64,000 nucleotides of DNA from Gracilibacillus lacisalsi DSM 19029 (GTDB lineage Bacteria; Bacillota; Bacilli; Bacillales; Amphibacillaceae). The stretch spans positions 248,001 to 312,000 of the forward strand of contig NZ_KB898665.1 of assembly GCF_000377765.1 (NCBI RefSeq). The letters run 5' to 3'. The number at the start of each line of letters is the position of its first letter. Position 1 is the first letter of the stretch. A program made the position numbers and the translations under genes. Below the pieces are notes generated by a model. The model saw only the letters and a list, made by a program, of their open reading frames with translations, had not been told where the DNA came from and ran no database searches. This document shows positions 28,283 to 37,675 of the stretch, one piece after another.

Positions 28283-29025
28283 GGCGATTTAATATCGTGG
28301 TGTTCTTCGATTCGATTAAATTTATAACCAATTCCGCGGACTGTTTCAATATACTTAGGTTGATTAGTATTCGTTTCTAACTTCTTTCTTAGATTACTAA
28401 TATGTACCATAACTGTCCGATAATCTCCTAAACTGGTTTCATCCCAGATTAACTCAAATATTTTTTCTACACTAAATACTCTTTCAGGATTTTGCGCTAA
28501 CAAACATAAAATCTGAAACTCCTTTGCCGATAACCGCAATGTTTTGTTAGTTAACTTCACAACAGCGCTGTCAAGATTAATCTCTAAGCCTGGGTACTCA
28601 ATTATATTAGATTTTTTTTCCATGGTTTCATTTTGTTTATCAGAATGGGCCAGCTTCCGATACCGGCGTAAATGCGCCTTTATTTTAGCGATTAAAACTG
28701 GTGAACTGGTTGTTTTCTCAATAAAATCATCACCGCCAACACCTAATCCTAAAATTTTATCCATATCATCTTGTTTGGAGCTAAGGAAAATAATAGGTAT
28801 ATCTATTATTTTCTTTATTTCCTGGCAAAGCTCATATCCGTCTAATTTAGGCATCATTACGTCTAAAATTATTAAATCTGGTGTTTCTCGCTTAACCATT
28901 GCCAAAGCTTCCAAACCGTCTTCTGCAGATAACACTTGGTAGCCGTTTTCTGTCAAATACAATTCCAATATGTTACGCATATCCGCATCATCATCAACTA
29001 TTAAAATCTTTTCGCTAGCCACCAT
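28279..29025 (-). CDS. OmpR/PhoB-family response regulator
   Basis: 248 residues from the ATG at 29025 (GAGGGGGGATCA upstream); a longer reading adds 14 unlikely residues. The receiver domain has IVDDDAD and the phospho-acceptor Asp55 in IILDVMMPKLDGYE, with the conserved Lys in FLSSKQ. A basic linker is followed by a winged helix with LSAKEFQILCLLAQNPERVFS and VRGIGYKF. It is transcribed ahead of the giant kinase gene on the same strand, with the SinI-like gene in the gap, so it is the likely phosphorylation partner. Targets unknown; the SinI-like gene is one candidate. Confidence 0.9.
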   Translation of the reverse strand: MVASEKILIVDDDADMRNILELYLTENGYQVLSAEDGLEALAMVKRETPDLIILDVMMPKLDGYELCQEIKKIIDIPIIFLSSKQDDMDKILGLGVGGDDFIEKTTSSPVLIAKIKAHLRRYRKLAHSDKQNETMEKKSNIIEYPGLEINLDSAVVKLTNKTLRLSAKEFQILCLLAQNPERVFSVEKIFELIWDETSLGDYRTVMVHISNLRKKLETNTNQPKYIETVRGIGYKFNRIEEHHDIKSP

Positions 29026-29267
29026 TGATCCCCCCTCTCTTAAACTATTATTATTCCTTCTGCTCACAATATGGTATATATCATTAGTACTTTCTGGTAA
29101 TATAAACTACCTATAAATGGTACTTTTCTATTAGTATACCAAAGGTTTTACGGAGAACAACAATATTATTAATTATTTCCAATTTTCCCATGATATTTAT
29201 GGGAAAATTCTACTAAATCCCATAAAAAGATGTTTAATTTTTAAAGTATTTCCTTTAACTTTTGTGG

Positions 29268-29339
29268 TTAAAGGTTTTCCATTATCCAGTTACAATATGA
29301 ATTGGAAAGGAGGTTGACTACTGTTTTGTAAGCGTTTTA
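29268..29339 (+). promoter_or_regulatory. Candidate promoter and cre site of the xylanase gene
   Basis: A TACAAT box at 29291-29296 has a weak TTAAAG 17 bases upstream (29268-29273). Downstream, TGTAAGCGTTTTA at 29327-29339 fits the CcpA cre consensus with one mismatch, the same position as the GH53 gene's site. In that place it could act as a roadblock. An alternative -35, TTGACT at 29314, lacks a matching -10. Confidence 0.5.
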
Positions 29340-29378
29340 TTTTTGAGACAAATTTTTAAATATGGAGGAATTCAAAAT

Positions 29379-32300
29379 ATGAACAGGAATTTTAAAAGAT
29401 TTATTTCATTATTTCTCGTAACGATTTTGGTCATTCCATCTGGTTGGATTACACCGGTTACAGAAGCGGCAACGACTGAGGATATTCCAGTTCTTCTCTA
29501 TCACCGTGTCGTTGAAAATCCTACTAAAGAATGGACGGACACTAGCATTGATAAGTTTGAACAGACGATGAGATATCTCCATGACAACGGTTATAATACA
29601 CTCACCGCAGAGCAATATGTTCGCATCATGGAAGGAGAAGAGGATGCTCCTGCAAATCCCATTTTATTAACCTTTGATGATGCAACTCCAGATTTTATCA
29701 CCAACGCACTTCCCATCCTAGACAGTTTTAATATGAATTCGGTTCTATTTGTTGTCTCCGATTGGATCGATGGCGACTACAGCATGTCTGAAGAGCAATT
29801 ACTTAGTTTAGTGGATAAACCTAATGTGAGTATTCAAAACCATACCTTGGATCACAGTGATGCTCTATGGGGAAATGGTGTTGGTAGTAACAGTACGATC
29901 ACAACAGAAGATGCTGAACATCAAATTGCTGAAGCTAACATTTACCTAAAAAGTATTACCGGTCAAGATCCGACACTTATGGCTTATCCATATGGTAGCT
30001 ATAACGACAAGGCAAAAAAAGCAAATGAAGAACAAGGCATGAAGTATGCATTTAAAGTAGGCTATCCTAATGATGGAGATTATGCAATGGGGCGTCATTA
30101 TGTCATGATGGATACGACTTTAGAGGAAATTGCTAATTGGATTGGTGGTCCGCCACTAGCCCCTGCTGAAGAATCAGACGAACAGCCAGAAGAAATTGTT
30201 TACCAGGAATCCTTTGCAGATGGACAAGGTCTAGCAAAACAATCTGGCGGAGCTAGTCTTACTACCGTGACAGATAAAGCATTTGAGGGCAATGATGATG
30301 GTACTGCTTTATACGTAAGCAACCGTAGTAATGATTACGATGCAGTAGACTTTACTTTTGACGAACTTGGTTTAGAAGATGGCAAGACATATACAGCTAC
30401 TGTCACTGGTTATGTTGATCGTGACGAAGCTATTCCTGACGGGGCACAAGCAGTTCTTTCTACTGTCGATAGTTATACTTGGCTATCCAATATTGATTTC
30501 GTTGCCGGGGAAAGCTTCACATTGAATGAACAATTCACGGTTAATACTGAAGCAGATACAAGCTTAAGAGTTCAATCTAATGCTGATGGTGCGACTGTTC
30601 CGTTTTATGTTGGTGAAATTGTTATTACGGAACAATCATCAGATGATAATGATGAGCCAGATGCAGATAGACCACCTGCCAAAGAGTTCACACCTATTAC
30701 ATTTGAAGACGAGACTACTGGCGGTTTTGAAGCTAGAGGTGGAGAAGAAGTTCTAACCGTAACCGATGAAGCGAACCATACGGATGACGGAGCTTTCGCG
30801 TTAAAAGTGGAAAACCGATCTGAAAATTGGCATGGCCCTTCCTTACGTGTAGAAGAGTTTGTAGACCAAGGTAAAGAATACCGAATTTCTGCTTGGGTTA
30901 AGTTGATCTCACCGGATAGCTCTCAGTTACAATTGTCTACTCAAGTTGGTGAGGGAGATGGAGCGAATTACAACAACCTACACGGCGAAACAATTACAAC
31001 AGAAGACGGCTGGGTGCACTTAGAAGGAACTTATCGCTATGATAGTATTGGGGATGAATTTTTATCCATCTATATAGAAAGTTCCAACAATAGTTCAGCT
31101 TCATTCTACATCGATGATATAACATTTGAGCCAACAGGTTCTGACGATGTAGAAGTGGAAAAAGACTTAACGCCAATTAAAGATGTATACGAAGATGATT
31201 TCTTAATTGGAAATGCGGTTTCTTCCGGAGAATTCGAAGGCACTAGACTTGAACTGCTGCAAATGCATCATAATCTCGTTACAGCAGAAAATGCCATGAA
31301 ACCAGGTTATGCTTATAACGATGATCGAGAATTTGACTTCGAAGCAGAAGATGCACTTGTAGGAAGAGCATTAGAAGAAGGCTTTGATGTACATGGTCAC
31401 GTGCTTGTCTGGCACCAACAATCAGAAGAATGGTTACATTCCGATGAAGATGGTGATCCACTAAGTCGTGAAGAAGCACTTGAAAATTTAAGAAACCATG
31501 TCCAAACAACAGTGGAACACTTCGGGGATGACGTTATTTCTTGGGACGTTGTCAATGAAGCAATGATTGATAATCCGCCAAACCCATCTGATTGGAAAGC
31601 ATCTTTACGTCAATCAGGTTGGTATCATGCGATTGGAGAGGATTACGTAGAACAATCCTTCCGTGCAGCAAAAGAAGTCATCGATGAAAATGGCTGGGAT
31701 ATCAAGCTTTATTACAATGATTACAATGATGATAACCAAAACAAAGCAGAAGCCATTTACCAGATGGTGAAAGAAATTAATGAGGAATATGCTGCAGAAA
31801 ATGATGGCGAACTACTTATTGATGGTGTTGGCATGCAAGGGCACTACAATTTAAATACTAATCCGGAAAATGTAAGACGCTCCATGGAGAAGTTTATCTC
31901 TCTTGGTGTGGAAGTTGGTGTGACAGAGCTTGATATTACAGCTGGCAGCGACAATGAGCTAACTGAGCAACAAGCCATTGCCCAAGGTTATCTATATGCA
32001 CAATTGTTCCAAATTTATAAAGAACATGCTGAACATATCTCACGTGTTACATTCTGGGGGCTGAACGATGCGACAAGCTGGAGAGCTGAACAAAGCCCAT
32101 TATTGTTTCATAAAGACTTGCAAGCAAAACCAGCATACTATGCTGTCATCGACCCTGATACATTTATTGAGGAACATGAGCTTGAGGAGACAGAAGCAAA
32201 GCAGTCCACAGCTTCATTTGGAACTCCTGAAATCGATGGTTCTATAGACGAGGTTTGGAGCGATGCAACAGAGTTACCAGTTAATCGCTATCAAATGGCT

Positions 32301-33542
32301 TGGCAAGGAGCAAACGGAACAGCTAAGACATTATGGGATGACGAAAACCTGTATGTATTAATTCAAGTTAGTGACTCGAACCTTGACGATACAAACGAAA
32401 ATGCATGGGAGCAAGACTCCATTGAAGTATTCGTTGACGAAAACAACGCAAAGACATCATTTTATCAAGATGATGACGGACAATATCGAGTCAACTTTAA
32501 CAATGAAACCTCCTTCAATCCAGAAAGTATTGCTGACGGATTTGAATCTGCAACTAATGTTTCTGATAATGGCTACACGGTAGAAGTAAAAATACCGTTT
32601 AAAACAATTTCTCCTTCTGACAATACAGACATTGGTTTTGACGTACAAATTAATGATGCAAGAGATGGTGCGCGAGAAAGTGCTGCAACATGGAACGACA
32701 CAACTGGAGCCGGATATCAGGATACATCCGTGTTCGGTATTTTAACACTAGAAGATTCAAGAGGATCTACACCTGATCCAGAGGAACCGCAACCAGAAGA
32801 ACCAGGTGATCCGGAAAATCCAGGTTCAGATGATCCAAAACCTGAAAAACCAAAACAAATCGTAACCAAACCAATAGTCGAAGATAAACAAGCAACGATT
32901 AAAGATGACGATATTAACAAATTAAAACAAGAAGATGAATTAGTCATCAACCTAAGAAATCATGACTCTTCCATCACTGTTTCATTTACTAGTGAACAAG
33001 TGAAACAGTTAAAGCAACAAAATACTATCATCACTATTAACATGAAAGATGTAACCATCCAATTGCCAGCCTCCATATTTAATAATGGAGATCAAGCTGT
33101 AGATTTAGAAATTAAAAAAATGAAAGATATAGAAGATGCGTTAAGTGCAGTCTATGACTTTACCATTTTCCAAGGTGACGAAGAAATAAGTCAGTTTGAT
33201 TCGAAGGTTACCCTTTCATTAAAAGTTAATCAGGACAAAGTAAAAGATCCTAACAAAGTAAAATTGTTCTACTGGAACCCCGATACGGAAGAATGGGAAC
33301 TCATCGGTGGAGAATACAAAGATGGGATAGTGACAGCCGAAACGGATCACTTCAGTACATTTGCCGTATTTGAGATAGAAGAAGAAGAGGAGACTAACGG
33401 GAACAATGAAAAATCTGGGGAATATGAAGGAAATGAATTGCCTGATACCGCTACTAGCACATTTAATTATTTATTAGCGGGATTCATTATCCTATTCGTT
33501 GGTGGAGCCTTCCTCATCTATAATAAGAGAAGAAAAGCGTAA
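29379..33542 (+). CDS. Cell-wall-anchored bifunctional xylan-degrading enzyme: CE4 deacetylase, two CBMs, GH10 xylanase, CBM9, LPxTG-type anchor
   Basis: 1387 residues from the ATG at 29379 (GGAGGAA eight bases upstream). Signal peptide 1-31. Residues 35-255 are a NodB/CE4 domain with TFDDAT (98-103), the metal-binding NHTLDH (H155, H159) and AYPYGSYND. About 275-420 and 436-586 are beta-sandwich CBMs of the CBM4/9/22 type. Residues 595-930 are GH10 with acid/base E727 in DVVNEAM and nucleophile E850 in TELDI. A CBM9-like module (945-1128) is followed by a Pro/Glu-rich linker, a beta-rich domain and LPDTA (1354-1358), a hydrophobic helix and KRRKA, a sortase signal. It probably deacetylates and cuts xylan at the cell surface. 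TFDDA in place of TFDDG is a small departure. No sortase gene is in the window. Confidence 0.92.
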   Translation: MNRNFKRFISLFLVTILVIPSGWITPVTEAATTEDIPVLLYHRVVENPTKEWTDTSIDKFEQTMRYLHDNGYNTLTAEQYVRIMEGEEDAPANPILLTFDDATPDFITNALPILDSFNMNSVLFVVSDWIDGDYSMSEEQLLSLVDKPNVSIQNHTLDHSDALWGNGVGSNSTITTEDAEHQIAEANIYLKSITGQDPTLMAYPYGSYNDKAKKANEEQGMKYAFKVGYPNDGDYAMGRHYVMMDTTLEEIANWIGGPPLAPAEESDEQPEEIVYQESFADGQGLAKQSGGASLTTVTDKAFEGNDDGTALYVSNRSNDYDAVDFTFDELGLEDGKTYTATVTGYVDRDEAIPDGAQAVLSTVDSYTWLSNIDFVAGESFTLNEQFTVNTEADTSLRVQSNADGATVPFYVGEIVITEQSSDDNDEPDADRPPAKEFTPITFEDETTGGFEARGGEEVLTVTDEANHTDDGAFALKVENRSENWHGPSLRVEEFVDQGKEYRISAWVKLISPDSSQLQLSTQVGEGDGANYNNLHGETITTEDGWVHLEGTYRYDSIGDEFLSIYIESSNNSSASFYIDDITFEPTGSDDVEVEKDLTPIKDVYEDDFLIGNAVSSGEFEGTRLELLQMHHNLVTAENAMKPGYAYNDDREFDFEAEDALVGRALEEGFDVHGHVLVWHQQSEEWLHSDEDGDPLSREEALENLRNHVQTTVEHFGDDVISWDVVNEAMIDNPPNPSDWKASLRQSGWYHAIGEDYVEQSFRAAKEVIDENGWDIKLYYNDYNDDNQNKAEAIYQMVKEINEEYAAENDGELLIDGVGMQGHYNLNTNPENVRRSMEKFISLGVEVGVTELDITAGSDNELTEQQAIAQGYLYAQLFQIYKEHAEHISRVTFWGLNDATSWRAEQSPLLFHKDLQAKPAYYAVIDPDTFIEEHELEETEAKQSTASFGTPEIDGSIDEVWSDATELPVNRYQMAWQGANGTAKTLWDDENLYVLIQVSDSNLDDTNENAWEQDSIEVFVDENNAKTSFYQDDDGQYRVNFNNETSFNPESIADGFESATNVSDNGYTVEVKIPFKTISPSDNTDIGFDVQINDARDGARESAATWNDTTGAGYQDTSVFGILTLEDSRGSTPDPEEPQPEEPGDPENPGSDDPKPEKPKQIVTKPIVEDKQATIKDDDINKLKQEDELVINLRNHDSSITVSFTSEQVKQLKQQNTIITINMKDVTIQLPASIFNNGDQAVDLEIKKMKDIEDALSAVYDFTIFQGDEEISQFDSKVTLSLKVNQDKVKDPNKVKLFYWNPDTEEWELIGGEYKDGIVTAETDHFSTFAVFEIEEEEETNGNNEKSGEYEGNELPDTATSTFNYLLAGFIILFVGGAFLIYNKRRKA

Positions 33543-33552
33543 ATGAAATGAG

Positions 33553-33586
33553 GGACTGATGCTATAGCATCAGTCCCCTTTGATTT
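33553..33586 (+). terminator. Terminator of the xylanase gene
   Basis: A 26-bp perfect palindrome (GGGACTGATGC arm, 33553-33578) followed by CTTTGATTTATT, nine bases after the stop. The T tract is modest, the stem very strong. Confidence 0.75.
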
Positions 33587-33589
33587 ATT

Positions 33590-33660
33590 CGCGTAGTCCG
33601 CTAAGTTTTCTGGCAAGTTTTGTGATTTACTGGCAACTTCGGCTAGTTCTCTGGCAACTT
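33590..33660. repeat. Degenerate 21-bp-period tandem repeat (CTGGCAA unit)
   Basis: CTGGCAA begins at 33611, 33631 and 33652, each followed by (C/G)TT, with a more degraded copy before them. Spacing is 20-21 bp. It sits between two convergent terminators and has no gene. A second array with the same period but another unit is at 50224. Confidence 0.65.
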
Positions 33661-33677
33661 TTACGAATTTATTTATG

Positions 33678-33718
33678 CAAAAGAAAAATGCCGGTGATCT
33701 CCATAAGAAGCCGGCATT
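33678..33718 (-). terminator. Terminator of mqo
   Basis: AATGCCGG (33687-33694) pairs with CCGGCATT (33711-33718); the minus-strand tail is TTTCTTTT. It lies 13 bases after the mqo stop. Confidence 0.82.
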
Positions 33719-33730
33719 CAATATGTTCAA

Positions 33731-35251
33731 TTAACTACTTTTTGATTTTGCACCGCTAATCGGGCCATTGACGGTTAACCCAAGTGTCTCTTCGGTTTCC
33801 GTATGAATTTTCCGGAACATTTCAGGATTTTCTGCTAACGACACACCATAAGATGGAACCATTTCTTTTATTTTCGGTTCCCATTCTTTTGTATGTTGCG
33901 GGAAACATCTCTCCAACACTTCTAGCATAACTTGTACTGCGGTAGAAGCTCCTGGAGATGCACCGAGCAATGCGGCTATCGATCCATCTTGAGCACTAAC
34001 AACTTCTGTTCCAAATTGTAGTGTTCCTTTACCGCCTGCTTCGGTGTCTTTAATAACTTGCACACGTTGACCAGCTACAACTATGTCCCAGTCCTCGCTT
34101 TTAGCATTCGGAATAAATTCACGCAATTCTGCCATGCGCTGTTCTTTCGATGACAACACTTGTTGGATCAGATATTTCGTTAATGCCAGCTCTTTTGCCC
34201 CTGCCGATAACATGGTTAAGACATTACTCGGTTTGACTGAACCAAACAAGTCGAAATTGGAACCGGTTTTTAGAAATTTTGGTGAGAAACCGGCATATGG
34301 TCCGAACAGTAATGATTTTTTGTTATCGATAAACCTGGTATCAAGATGTGGGACAGACATGGGCGGAGCACCAACTTTAGCTTTGCCATATACTTTTCCA
34401 TGATGCTTTTCTACGATTTCAGGATTGTTACATACCATAAACAGACCGCTTACCGGGAATCCTCCAATATTTTTGGACTCGGGAATGCCAGTTTTTTGTA
34501 GTAAAGGTAGACTTCCGCCCCCACCACCAATAAAAATGAATTTTGCAGTATGAAATTCTAGTTTATCGTTATCCAGATCATGCACTTTTACTTCCCAGGA
34601 GCCATCACTGGTTCGTTTAATATCTTTCACACTATGCTTATAATTCACTTCCACGTCCGTTTCTTCTAAGTGATCGAACAATTTACGTGTTAAAGCACCG
34701 AAATTAACGTCCGTTCCTGAGTCAATTTTGGTTGCTGCAATTGGTTGATCTTGTGTACGGTCTTCCATTATAAGTGGAATCCATTTCTTCAGTTTTTCTG
34801 GGTCATCAGAATATTCCATATCTTGAAAGAGTGGAATATTTGATAACGCTTCAAAACGTTTTTGCAAAAAGGCCACATTCTCTTCCCCTTGAACTAAACT
34901 CATATGAGGAATTGGCATGATAAAATCTTGTGGGTTCTCAATCAGATTACTTTTAACTAGATAAGACCAAAACTGTCTCGATACTTGAAACTGTTCATTC
35001 ACTTTTACAGCTTTAGTAGTGTCGATTGACCCATCTGCCTTTTCCTTTGTATAGTTAAGCTCGCACAATGCGGCATGACCTGTACCCGCGTTATTCCATT
35101 CGTTAGAGCTTTCTTCACCTGCTTTATCGAGCTTCTCAAATACTTTAATATCCCAGTCTGGTGCTAACTCTTTCAGAATTGATCCTAAAGTCGCGCTCAT
35201 AACTCCGGCACCAATTAAGATAACATCTGATTTTTTCTGTATGTCGCTCAT
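33731..35251 (-). CDS. mqo: Malate:quinone oxidoreductase
   Basis: 506 residues, the usual Mqo length. The N-terminal FAD-binding motif is [17 protein letters not shown], followed by the family segment [43 protein letters not shown] and [20 protein letters not shown] are also characteristic. It oxidises malate to oxaloacetate at the membrane and passes electrons to quinone, bypassing NAD-linked malate dehydrogenase. GAAAGGAAGG is upstream of the ATG. It is a single-gene unit with its own terminator. The malic enzyme at 11706 uses the same substrate. Confidence 0.94.
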   Translation of the reverse strand: MSDIQKKSDVILIGAGVMSATLGSILKELAPDWDIKVFEKLDKAGEESSNEWNNAGTGHAALCELNYTKEKADGSIDTTKAVKVNEQFQVSRQFWSYLVKSNLIENPQDFIMPIPHMSLVQGEENVAFLQKRFEALSNIPLFQDMEYSDDPEKLKKWIPLIMEDRTQDQPIAATKIDSGTDVNFGALTRKLFDHLEETDVEVNYKHSVKDIKRTSDGSWEVKVHDLDNDKLEFHTAKFIFIGGGGGSLPLLQKTGIPESKNIGGFPVSGLFMVCNNPEIVEKHHGKVYGKAKVGAPPMSVPHLDTRFIDNKKSLLFGPYAGFSPKFLKTGSNFDLFGSVKPSNVLTMLSAGAKELALTKYLIQQVLSSKEQRMAELREFIPNAKSEDWDIVVAGQRVQVIKDTEAGGKGTLQFGTEVVSAQDGSIAALLGASPGASTAVQVMLEVLERCFPQHTKEWEPKIKEMVPSYGVSLAENPEMFRKIHTETEETLGLTVNGPISGAKSKSS

Positions 35252-35599
35252 TAAAACCTTCCTTTCTTATCTGCAAAAAAAAGAGTAGGCTCTCCTGCTT
35301 TGATATAACAAAAAGTAAGGCATTATTCAGGAATAAACCTTTTCTTCCCAATCCAACTATTGCCAGTATATTAAAATTATTTAAATATCTACTATCTTCT
35401 ATTAATTATAAACTATTTAAGGTTGGAAAAAAAGTAAGAATAATGTCATAAACGTCTTGTCTATAGCACTAATGAATTTGTAATAAGTAATCCATACTAG
35501 AAACAGGAGGTGTCCAGAGGGGCATAAATCAATTATTTAACTTTTCTTCCTTTAACCTTTAAAATGGAAAATATAGAAAAGTTGGAAAGGGTGAAGTAC
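35252..35599. other. Divergent intergenic region between mqo and the YhfK-like gene
   Basis: About 350 AT-rich bases that must hold promoters for both genes. An AGGAGGTG at 35505 has only a five-codon reading after it. I found no convincing -35/-10 pair, palindrome or ECF41-type motif here. Confidence 0.4.
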
Positions 35600-36250
35600 A
35601 TGAAAGTATTAGTTGTAGGTGCAAATGGTCAGATAGGAAAACATCTTGTAAAATTCATACAAGAAGATGACAATTTGGAAGCAAAAGCAGTGATTCGAAA
35701 AGAAGAACAAGCCGCTTACTTTCAAGATTTAGGTGCTGAAGTGACGATTGTAGATCTGGAAGATGATATTGATGTAATCGCTAAGGCTGCTGAAGGAGTA
35801 GATGCGATTGTATTTACAGCAGGATCTGGCCCACATACTGGCAAAGACAAAACCCTTATGATCGATCTAGATGGTGCTGTTAAAACAATTGAAGCAGCAA
35901 AACAAGCTAATGTGAAACGATATGTTATGATCAGTTCTTTCGATACGAGTCGTGAAGCAATCCAATCAGCTCCAGAAGGTTTTGCGCCATACGTAGTGGC
36001 AAAACATTATGCGGATGAATGGCTGACTGCCACTGATTTAGATTATACAATCATTCACCCTGGTGGACTAACTAATGAGCCGGGCAAAAACCAAGTACAA
36101 CTAGCTGAAAAAGTAGAAAGAGGACAAGTTCCGCGAGAAGACATTGCCAGAGTAATTGTAGCTAGCTTGAACAATGACTCAACGATCGGCAAGAGATTTC
36201 AAGTTGTGACAGGTAATACTCCCGTTGAAGAAGCGATTAAATCGATTTAA
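35600..36250 (+). CDS. NAD(P)-binding epimerase/SDR-like protein (YhfK-like)
   Basis: 216 residues from the ATG at 35600 (GGAAAGGGTGA upstream; the longer frame to 35564 has no ribosome site). It is an atypical short-chain dehydrogenase: nucleotide motif VVGANGQIGKHLV at the N-terminus, then VRKEEQ-like basic residues, FTAGSGPHTGKDKT, YVMISSFDTS and IIHPGGLTNEPG. The TyrxxxLys pair of classical SDRs is represented by YVVAKHYAD. The family covers NmrA-like and flavin-reductase-like enzymes; the substrate is unknown. It lies upstream of the FAD oxidoreductase / ECF41 genes but has its own terminator. Confidence 0.8.
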   Translation: MKVLVVGANGQIGKHLVKFIQEDDNLEAKAVIRKEEQAAYFQDLGAEVTIVDLEDDIDVIAKAAEGVDAIVFTAGSGPHTGKDKTLMIDLDGAVKTIEAAKQANVKRYVMISSFDTSREAIQSAPEGFAPYVVAKHYADEWLTATDLDYTIIHPGGLTNEPGKNQVQLAEKVERGQVPREDIARVIVASLNNDSTIGKRFQVVTGNTPVEEAIKSI

Positions 36251-36270
36251 AACAATACAGCATCGTATAG

Positions 36271-36313
36271 ACAGATCCATTTCCCTGTTTGGTGAAATGG
36301 ATCTGTTTATTTC
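36271..36313 (+). terminator. Terminator of the YhfK-like gene
   Basis: Perfect 13-bp stem ACAGATCCATTTC (36271-36283) with GAAATGGATCTGT (36294-36306), then TTATTTC. Confidence 0.85.
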
Positions 36314-36340
36314 ATCCAACTATTTTTTTCATTGATGTTC

Positions 36341-36367
36341 TGTCACAAATAAGCTACATCCCTCGTC
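36341..36367 (+). promoter_or_regulatory. ECF41-type promoter TGTCACA-N16-CGTC
   Basis: TGTCACA at 36341-36347 and CGTC at 36364-36367 are separated by exactly 16 bases, the motif I remember as reported for ECF41 sigma factors. It is 33 bases upstream of the FAD oxidoreductase start and thus drives the operon containing the ECF41 gene itself. No match was found before the DoxX-like or YhfK-like genes. Confidence 0.8.
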
Positions 36368-36400
36368 TTGAGTTATGAAATAACAAAAGGAGGCTATCTT

Positions 36401-37675
36401 ATGACTAAAAAATGGGATGTAGTCATTATTGGTGCGGGGTTAGCAGGTTATGTTGCAGCTAATTATCTAGCTAAAAAGAATTTGTCGATATTACTATTAG
36501 AAAGAGGTAAGCATGTTGGTGGAAGGGCAAAAACAGATAAGGTAAAACGCCAATATTTTAATCTTGGCCCCCATGCTCTTTATAAAAAAGGAAAAGCGAA
36601 ACCTATTCTCGAAGAATTAGGTATTAGTCTTAATGGTAAATCACCGAAATTAACTGGCTTTATAATCGAAAATAATACGGAATATGTTGCACCTTTGACA
36701 CCTTCAGGGCTATTTTCTACAAAATTTCTTAATTGGAAAGATCGTTTGGAATGGATCAGCGCTTTGATGAAAGTAAATAGAGTGAATACCGAACATTTAG
36801 CAGACCTCACATTCCAACAATGGGTTAAACAAATAACATCATCGCAAAAAGTAGTGTCATTACTTTATTTATTAGCGAGACTTACGACTTATTGTCATGC
36901 ACCTGATAAAGTGAGCGCTAAATTAATCGTATCCCATTTAAAAGTGGGCATGAGCGGCGTACTATATCTAGATGGTGGTTGGCAGACGATGATTGATCAG
37001 CTCCACAATCAAGCGGTTATTTCAGGTATTCAGGTACAGTCAAACTCTGTGGTAAAACATATCGTCCCATCAGTTGATCATCATACATTAATCTTGTCTA
37101 ATGATGAGGAAATACTCGCAAACAAGGTGATTTGTACCACTCACCCTCAAGAACTTCATAACATGCTAGATGATCATCTTCAGCATCGTTTTTTTACCCA
37201 AATAACACCTGTAAAGGGAGCAACTTTAGATGTCGCTTTAACCCAGCTTCCTAATCCAAAGTTATCGTTCGCTATGGGAGTCACTAACCCTCTCTATTAT
37301 TCTGTACATTCAAATGATGCTCAACTCTCTGATGATGGAAAAAGTACGATTCTTCATGTGTTTAAATATCACTCTCCTAATGTGCATATAGATGGGAAAG
37401 AGGTAAAAAACGAGCTGGAACAATTTTTAGAACAACTACAGCCTGGGTGGCAGCAATATGTGAAAACCAAACGCATTCTCCCTAACATTACAGTAAACCA
37501 ACGCTTACCTCAGGTAGGGGATGAACAAAAGCTTAAACGTTCTGAAACGGATATCCCTGGCTTGTACATTGCAGGAGATTGGGCTTCTGCTAACTCGATT
37601 TTGTCAGAAGGAGCAATCAGCAGTGGGAAACAAGCAGCTGATGAAATAATAAAAAAAGAAAATGGGATGATATAA
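36401..37675 (+). CDS. FAD-dependent oxidoreductase (phytoene desaturase / amine oxidase-like)
   Basis: 424 residues from the ATG at 36401 (AAAGGAGG nine bases upstream). The N-terminus has the dinucleotide motif VVIIGAGLAGYVAANYLAKKNLSILLLERG followed by HVGGRAKT, the signature of the flavin amine oxidase / carotenoid desaturase group. The C-terminal FAD motif is GLYIAGDWASANSILSEGAISSGKQAADEI. The true substrate is unknown; no carotenoid genes are nearby. It overlaps the ECF41 gene (TAATG), so the two are coupled, and an ECF41-type promoter lies upstream. Oxidoreductases are among the known genomic partners of ECF41. Confidence 0.83.
   Translation: MTKKWDVVIIGAGLAGYVAANYLAKKNLSILLLERGKHVGGRAKTDKVKRQYFNLGPHALYKKGKAKPILEELGISLNGKSPKLTGFIIENNTEYVAPLTPSGLFSTKFLNWKDRLEWISALMKVNRVNTEHLADLTFQQWVKQITSSQKVVSLLYLLARLTTYCHAPDKVSAKLIVSHLKVGMSGVLYLDGGWQTMIDQLHNQAVISGIQVQSNSVVKHIVPSVDHHTLILSNDEEILANKVICTTHPQELHNMLDDHLQHRFFTQITPVKGATLDVALTQLPNPKLSFAMGVTNPLYYSVHSNDAQLSDDGKSTILHVFKYHSPNVHIDGKEVKNELEQFLEQLQPGWQQYVKTKRILPNITVNQRLPQVGDEQKLKRSETDIPGLYIAGDWASANSILSEGAISSGKQAADEIIKKENGMI

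Noticed and set aside
33518-33730. 70-codon minus-strand frame over the CTGGCAA repeats
   Set aside because: Its peptide repeats only reflect the 21-bp DNA repeat, it crosses two terminators, and it has no ribosome site.
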